Below are positions 60,213 to 64,000 of a stretch of 64,000 nt of DNA, piece by piece. The DNA is from Sporosarcina luteola. GTDB taxonomy: Bacteria > Bacillota > Bacilli > Bacillales_A > Planococcaceae. The notes below the pieces were generated by a model that saw only the letters and a program-made list of their open reading frames with translations, had not been told where the DNA came from and searched no databases. The DNA lies in assembly GCF_023715585.1 (NCBI RefSeq), contig NZ_JAMBOK010000001.1, forward strand, positions 1,240,001 through 1,304,000. Direction: 5' to 3'. Within the stretch, counting starts at the first letter, position 1; each line of letters begins with the position of its first letter. The position numbers and the translations under genes are program-made.

Positions 60213-61364
60213 TTAATTTGCAAGAAATCTTTCTGAAATGAATCGCAAAACAACATTTTCGACCAATTCCGTCTCTTGCGTTATTGAGCCGATTCCATAA
60301 CGACTTAAGAATTCGATGTAATGCTCGCATGCCATCGCTCTCCCTTTATAATCCCCGCTAAAACTACGTACAAAACGTTCAATTGAATAGGGCGCTACAT
60401 CCCAAAATGGAATCTCATTTCGTTTCAGGAAGTGCACCAGACGGAATTGCCATTCAACGTCCGGTTCACGAAATGCCGAGTTTCCCTGGACAGGCATCCC
60501 GATCCATGGAGGCAGTTGGGTAGGAAGCATTTTCATTTCATAGCAGCTTCTTAAGAATGGGTCTCTGATGCCCTTTCTATTCAATACAATCCGGTTCTGC
60601 ACCTCTTTCTGACGTAGTGTTTCGTAAAGATTGGCGTATTGTCTTATTTCCTTCTCGGTGGGTGCTTTAGGAAGTGCGAAAGGGAAAATTTGAAATTGTA
60701 GAGGTAGGATTCGATGCATTCCGATATACCGTTGTCCGGCTACATGGAGCAGACTGCTGAAATAGTGAAATGTTTGAGTGTGGGGATTAAATGTGAGGAG
60801 AAGGTGATCATTAGGAGATCTGCGGACGATGAACCACTCTTGGAACTTGGAGAACTGAAACACGCCTATACCTTCAGGAAGGTTTGTGAATTTTGCCGGG
60901 GTATGCAAAATCCAAATCGGCTCCATGCCAGCACGGAAATATCCGTCTGTCCGTTCTTCCAGAAGAGAGATGGGGATGGTGCTGCATTGAAACTCGATTG
61001 GATAGTTTTTATCGCCGGTTTTTACGAGAAGGTCCGGACGTTGTGAAATCCTGTTTAGCATCGGTTCCAATTCAACTTCCTGTTTGCCGTTTACTAAAGA
61101 CTGGTACAGCAGCTGTTTGCCGTTTAAGTGCTGCTGAGATTCACCTTCAGAAAACGAAGCGCTGCAAGCTGAGTCCTTCCGGTGCGCAAAATGCGGGATG
61201 ACGATGTCGCCGACTTTCAACTGAACCGGCCCTTTGCACTGCGGACAATAAAAGCTGCGGGTGTTCCTCCACCTTCTCAGCTCATGCCTTTCCAGTTCCA
61301 GGGATAAAATAATCAGTCGGCCTTCATCCGAATAAGCAGTTAGTATAGCCCTCACTCCCTTCAC
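60213..61364 (-). CDS. coiA: Competence protein CoiA
   Basis: A 383-residue protein. A N-terminal zinc-finger-like segment (FYCPQCKGPVQLKVG with a later HFAHRKDSACS) is followed by a nuclease-like core (RPDLLVKTGDKNYPIEFQCSTIPISLLEERTDGYFRAG) in which PDLL and EFQ would be metal-site residues. CoiA acts in transformation after DNA uptake. The start is uncertain: GTG 61364 lacks a good site, GTG 61355 is too near AAGGGAG, and only a rare codon (ATA 61349) has ideal spacing. Synteny with pepF, mecA and spx supports the call. Confidence 0.88.
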   Translation of the reverse strand: MKGVRAILTAYSDEGRLIILSLELERHELRRWRNTRSFYCPQCKGPVQLKVGDIVIPHFAHRKDSACSASFSEGESQQHLNGKQLLYQSLVNGKQEVELEPMLNRISQRPDLLVKTGDKNYPIEFQCSTIPISLLEERTDGYFRAGMEPIWILHTPAKFTNLPEGIGVFQFSKFQEWFIVRRSPNDHLLLTFNPHTQTFHYFSSLLHVAGQRYIGMHRILPLQFQIFPFALPKAPTEKEIRQYANLYETLRQKEVQNRIVLNRKGIRDPFLRSCYEMKMLPTQLPPWIGMPVQGNSAFREPDVEWQFRLVHFLKRNEIPFWDVAPYSIERFVRSFSGDYKGRAMACEHYIEFLSRYGIGSITQETELVENVVLRFISERFLAN

Positions 61365-61434
61365 TTGTATTGTAAGGAAGGGGGCGTTTTATTTCAAATA
61401 TTATGAATTCAAATTAATTTAAATCGTATCAAAA

Positions 61435-61565
61435 CGGATTTCCGCTTCAGACGGCACGCTTTCCGGAGGGCGTGTGGTGAACCACCCCGTTCGCTGCGCT
61501 TCCGTTGGTTGTTTCACCTGTCCCGCTGATCCTCACGGAGTCCGCCGTCTTCCGCTCCAATCAAC
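61435..61565 (-). repeat. Dispersed intergenic repeat, copy 2
   Basis: Read on the minus strand it begins TTGATTGGAGCGGAAGACGG, carries GGACTCCGTGAGGATCAGCGGGACAGGTGAAAC and ends CCGGAAAGCGTGCCGTCTGAAGCGGAAATCC. It is the same family as copy 1 in the opposite orientation. The rest of the 395-base gap to the next gene shows no gene or clear signal. Confidence 0.8.
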
Positions 61566-61760
61566 TAAGTGTCTGATTATATATGGCAATCGCACCCATC
61601 GGTTGAATAATTTAAGTATTTACTAGAAATAACTCTTAAATTAATTTAAAATATCTAAACAGAAGTAAGTCCTAATTCAATAGAAGCGCCTTTTTGCAGA
61701 GCAGTCTCGATTTTCACTCCCTTTGAAGGAGAGAAGAGTTTATGGTCTGGTAACATTAAC

Positions 61761-62339
61761 TTATATCAAATGTTTTGTACAATTGTATAGAATGCAATCC
61801 CATTTTCCATCAGTATTTTGCAAGATAGTTAAGGAGCAATTATCTATATATGTCGATGGGAACATGGTGGGAAGTAATTGTTGTAACGTTAAACCGATTA
61901 AAGCCCCGTGACTGACTAGTAAAATTCGCTTTCCGTTATATGTATAGACCATTTCTTCAAGGAAACCCATTCCTCTTTTCCCAACTTCCTCAAAATTCTC
62001 CATTCCAAGATCTATTTCACGCCAATTACTTCCCCACCTTTCCTGTCGGGTCTCTTCGGTTGTACCTTCAATTTCACCACAATCTATCTCCCTGATTCGT
62101 TTATCATAATGACTTATTGATAAGTTTAATTTACTCCCAATGATTTGTGCAGTTTCTATAGCTCTTGATAAGTCACTTGAAATAATTACATCCCAATTGC
62201 CTTCATCCAGAAGCCTATCGCCAACATTATTGGCTTGCTTTCTACCCAATTTGTTTAATGGTATGTTTGATGTGCCTTGTGCTTTGCCAAGATCATTCCA
62301 CTCAGTAATTCCATGTCTAATCAGCCCTATAGTTGTCAA
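61761..62339 (-). CDS. Histidine phosphatase family protein
   Basis: A 192-residue phosphoglycerate-mutase-like enzyme. The phosphohistidine motif is LIRHGITEWN near residue 8, the arginine-bearing SSDLSRAIETAQ follows, and the second His is in LLVSHGALIGLTLQQLLP. Substrates range from sugar phosphates to cobalamin intermediates, and none can be assigned here. TTG 62339 is preferred because AAAGGG lies 11 bases upstream; GTG 62351 overlaps that site. Confidence 0.87.
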   Translation of the reverse strand: MTTIGLIRHGITEWNDLGKAQGTSNIPLNKLGRKQANNVGDRLLDEGNWDVIISSDLSRAIETAQIIGSKLNLSISHYDKRIREIDCGEIEGTTEETRQERWGSNWREIDLGMENFEEVGKRGMGFLEEMVYTYNGKRILLVSHGALIGLTLQQLLPTMFPSTYIDNCSLTILQNTDGKWDCILYNCTKHLI

Positions 62340-62421
62340 TCTACATATCACCCTTTATTCTTACTTATTCGCTTACTATTATCCCATCAAGGACAACTTC
62401 TTAGTTCGGCAATGACCTCTA

Positions 62422-62654
62422 TTAGTTGAAGGAGATTTGTACCTTAGGAATTACCGTCCCGTGAAAAATATTGTGTGACGTCCCCGATTTTTTAAAAAAC
62501 GCTTCACTTACTGCAAACACTCCCCCTAGTTCAACGTTTAATTCCGTTTCTTCTTTAACTTCACGAGTAAGCCGCTTCTTCTAGTTTCCCCACCTGCTTT
62601 TTATTGACATGGGTCAAGACATACTCGATTGTCTTTTTTGATTTTACATTCATA
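62422..62654 (-). pseudogene. NUDIX hydrolase remnant with deletion and frameshift
   Basis: From ATG 62654 one frame reads MNVKSKKTIEYVLTHVNKKQ then VGKLEEAA and stops; the neighbouring frame continues LTREVKEETELNVELGGVFAVSEAF and HNIFHGTVIPKVQISFN before TAA. KLEEAA plus LTREVKEET reconstitutes a Nudix box across a one-base shift, and the usual segment before it is too short. It is a decayed gene. Confidence 0.75.
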
Positions 62655-62749
62655 ACTACTGGTGTCTTTTCATAATTCCCAAAAACCTACCCTCATTTAT
62701 TCGATTTTTTGTCTTCATTTCTGAAATTCCTTTCTTAAACAGCGGCACT

Positions 62750-62947
62750 GTTGATTGAAGCGTAGGACGGAGACTCCAGCGAACGCCGTCACGAAGAACG
62801 GCGTTTGCGAGCACAAGCGAAGCGTTGCGAGCATAGGCTGCCTTAATTTCTGCCAAAAAACGCAGAAATACGGCAAATCGAACCTTTCACTGTTCGATCG
62901 GCTGAAGCCGTGCCCGCGAAAAGCGTCCGTCCGAAGCGGAAATCAAC
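62750..62947 (+). repeat. Dispersed intergenic repeat, copy 3 (longest)
   Basis: It begins GTTGATTGAAGCG, contains GGAGACTCCAGCGAACG and ends GAAAAGCGTCCG followed by AAGCGGAAATCAAC, as in the other copies. About 75 extra bases include nested inverted repeats: AACGCCGT/ACGGCGTT and AATTTCTGCC/GCAGAAAT, and GCCGAT-type stems. Confidence 0.75.
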
Positions 62948-62964
62948 TTTTTACACCTCTAATA

Positions 62965-63003
62965 CAAAAAAGCTGTTCCCCATTTTCGATCTGGGAACAG
63001 CTG
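62965..63003 (-). terminator. Terminator of mecA
   Basis: CAGCTGTTCCCAGATCG and the complementary GGGGAACAGCT form a strong stem on the minus strand, followed by TTTTTTG. Confidence 0.9.
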
Positions 63004-63010
63004 TATATTG

Positions 63011-63667
63011 TTAATTACCGAAGTATTTTTTCACAGTTGCCAATACGTCAGATTCCATAATGACTTTGCCGTATTCTTCTAGGCGGTGGATCGTCACTTG
63101 GGATAAGGAGCCGTATTCTGAAATGAGGCTGCAGAAATCGGATTTATCGTCATCATCCATTTTCGATTCATCATAAATCACATATAGATAGAATTTATTT
63201 TCAAACGAATAGAGAGATGATTCAACTGCGTATGGGGGAATGATATTTGACAGCGGAATGAGGTTTTCGAAATCTTCAAAGACGAACATATCGGACGTCC
63301 ATACAACAGGCTCATCATTCAATTCATTCATAAGCTGTTCGGAATCGGCAAATATGCTGGGATCCGGTTCGAAGGTCTTTCGGGAATCATCCATGCCTAG
63401 GTGGGCATCAGATTCATCATTGTCCGTCGCTTGCGCCCGCGTCACGGTTACTTCAATTCCGTTATTCATCGCATGGACTTGTATCCATAATGGACCTTCC
63501 ACTTCGAATTCGGTCTCATCGTTGATTTCGTCCATCATCTCCCAGAAGAGCTCCTCGCTTTTATCGCGATTGTACCAAACTTCTTCCCGTGTAAAGCCTC
63601 GTTCCTCAATGTCGATATACGATAAGTAGAACTTTACGGTATTATCATTGACTCGCTCTATTTCCAT
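63011..63667 (-). CDS. mecA: Adaptor protein MecA
   Basis: A 218-residue ClpC adaptor. The N-terminus MEIERVNDNTVKFYLSYIDIEERGF is near-identical in style to B. subtilis MecA, followed by EELFWEMMDEIN, an acidic linker (about residues 80-115) and a C-terminal ClpC-binding domain (VFEDFENLIPLSN, FYLYVIYDES, HRLEEYGKVIM). MecA targets ComK and other proteins to ClpCP. It lies between coiA and spx as in Bacillus. The ribosome binding site is GGGAGAGAAAAGGG. Confidence 0.96.
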   Translation of the reverse strand: MEIERVNDNTVKFYLSYIDIEERGFTREEVWYNRDKSEELFWEMMDEINDETEFEVEGPLWIQVHAMNNGIEVTVTRAQATDNDESDAHLGMDDSRKTFEPDPSIFADSEQLMNELNDEPVVWTSDMFVFEDFENLIPLSNIIPPYAVESSLYSFENKFYLYVIYDESKMDDDDKSDFCSLISEYGSLSQVTIHRLEEYGKVIMESDVLATVKKYFGN

Positions 63668-63818
63668 CCCTTTTCTCTCCCTTCCTTACAAACAGGCTTG
63701 TGCCCATTTCGTTATTTTTAGCAATAAACCTGCAATGCTTATACTTATCATATGACCATCCCGGAGGTTTTGAAAGGGTTATCCTCCGATGGACGGATAA
63801 TAATCAATTACGTCTCAT

Positions 63819-63848
63819 CATAATTCAGCTGGATTTTGCTGAATTATG
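63819..63848. other. Perfect 11-bp inverted repeat in the spx-mecA gap
   Basis: CATAATTCAGC and GCTGAATTATG are exact complements separated by eight bases, without a T-run. A second stem, CCATCCCGGAGG with CCTCCGATGG, is at 63756-63792. Both lie in the possible mecA leader. Confidence 0.6.
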
Positions 63849-63894
63849 TTACTAGCATTGTAGAGAATATCAGCATGATAAGCAAGGGGAAATT

Positions 63895-63945
63895 AAAAAG
63901 CTGATAGGATCGGCAAGATGCCTGTCAACTCCCTATCAGCTATAT
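63895..63945 (-). terminator. Terminator of spx
   Basis: AGCTGATAGG and CCTATCAGCT pair around a 21-base loop, and the minus strand continues with TTTTTAATTT. Confidence 0.85.
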
Positions 63946-63956
63946 TATGTCTTTTA

Positions 63957-64000
63957 TTAGTTTACCATGCGCCGCGCTTCAAGAAGCTGATAGGCCCTTA
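63957..64000 (-). CDS. spx: Transcriptional regulator Spx, C-terminal fragment cut by window edge
   Basis: The last codons before the stop at 63957-63959 read RAYQLLEARRMVN, which matches the C-terminal tail of Spx (ending in an EAQRLxN-like sequence in Bacillus). Spx binds RNA polymerase alpha under disulfide stress and is degraded by ClpXP with the adaptor encoded by spxH at 56.5 kb. Synteny with mecA supports the call, but only 13 residues are visible. Confidence 0.7.
   Translation of the reverse strand, partial: RAYQLLEARRMVN

Noticed and set aside
61723..61911. 62-codon frame near 61.7 kb
   Set aside because: It has a GAAGGAG-like site but runs into the convergent phosphatase gene and has no recognisable composition or family.

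Overview
The window reads as chromosome of an endospore-forming member of the Bacillales, most likely Planococcaceae and plausibly Sporosarcina. The support is a mid-40s GC look, strong AGGAGG ribosome binding sites, SAM-I and T-box leaders, sporulation genes (spoVAC-AD-AE, spoVIF, yjcZ, cotZ, a cotO-like gene, sspH), and a long block that keeps the Bacillus subtilis yjbD-yjbP / cotO-cotZ / yjcC-yjcH gene neighbourhood. The genus is an inference. No rRNA, tRNA, prophage, IS transposase or CRISPR array was seen.

Layout. 1-10.9 kb holds housekeeping and stress genes: a pseudouridine synthase cut by the window edge, a TetR-controlled SMR efflux pair with two matching operators, metA behind a SAM riboswitch, an AbrB-type regulator, a GDPD, a thioredoxin, an M23 peptidase and a prolyl oligopeptidase. 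11-15 kb is serine biosynthesis: a T-box leader, a class V aminotransferase, serA, and a convergent HAD phosphatase that could supply the last step. 15-25 kb carries katE, thpR, corA, a cupin, DUF421 and DUF3243 genes, a very short sspH, a TauE exporter and an alanine/sodium symporter. 25-29 kb holds an ECF41 sigma factor with a FAD oxidoreductase behind a recognisable ECF41 promoter, plus small lipoproteins and a gene remnant. 29-38 kb holds helD, a chemoreceptor, and a regulated cluster: GNAT, enolase-superfamily epimerase, a three-part regulator and an NhaC antiporter, linked by a shared direct-repeat operator. 39-43.7 kb is a TAXI-type TRAP transporter operon and pgpA.

43.9-64 kb is the syntenic block: yjcH-yjcG-yjcF, spoVIF and yjcZ, a compact spoVA operon led by a YhcN/YlaJ-type lipoprotein, cotZ and the cotO-like gene, mgtE, prpE, an RluD-type synthase, nadK, relQ, yjbL, the yjbJ-type transglycosylase, the yjbI globin, spxH, pepF, coiA, mecA and the tail of spx. 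Several of these act on one theme, ClpP-dependent control through Spx (spxH, spx) and MecA.

The most unusual signal is non-coding. Four degenerate tandem arrays with a period of 20-21 bp, unrelated in sequence to one another, all sit between convergent gene pairs (after serA, alsT, ydeI/helD and spxH). The largest is 25 GC-rich units. A second, dispersed repeat family of about 120-200 bp occurs three times. The shared direct-repeat operator and the ECF41 promoter are the most directly testable regulatory predictions.
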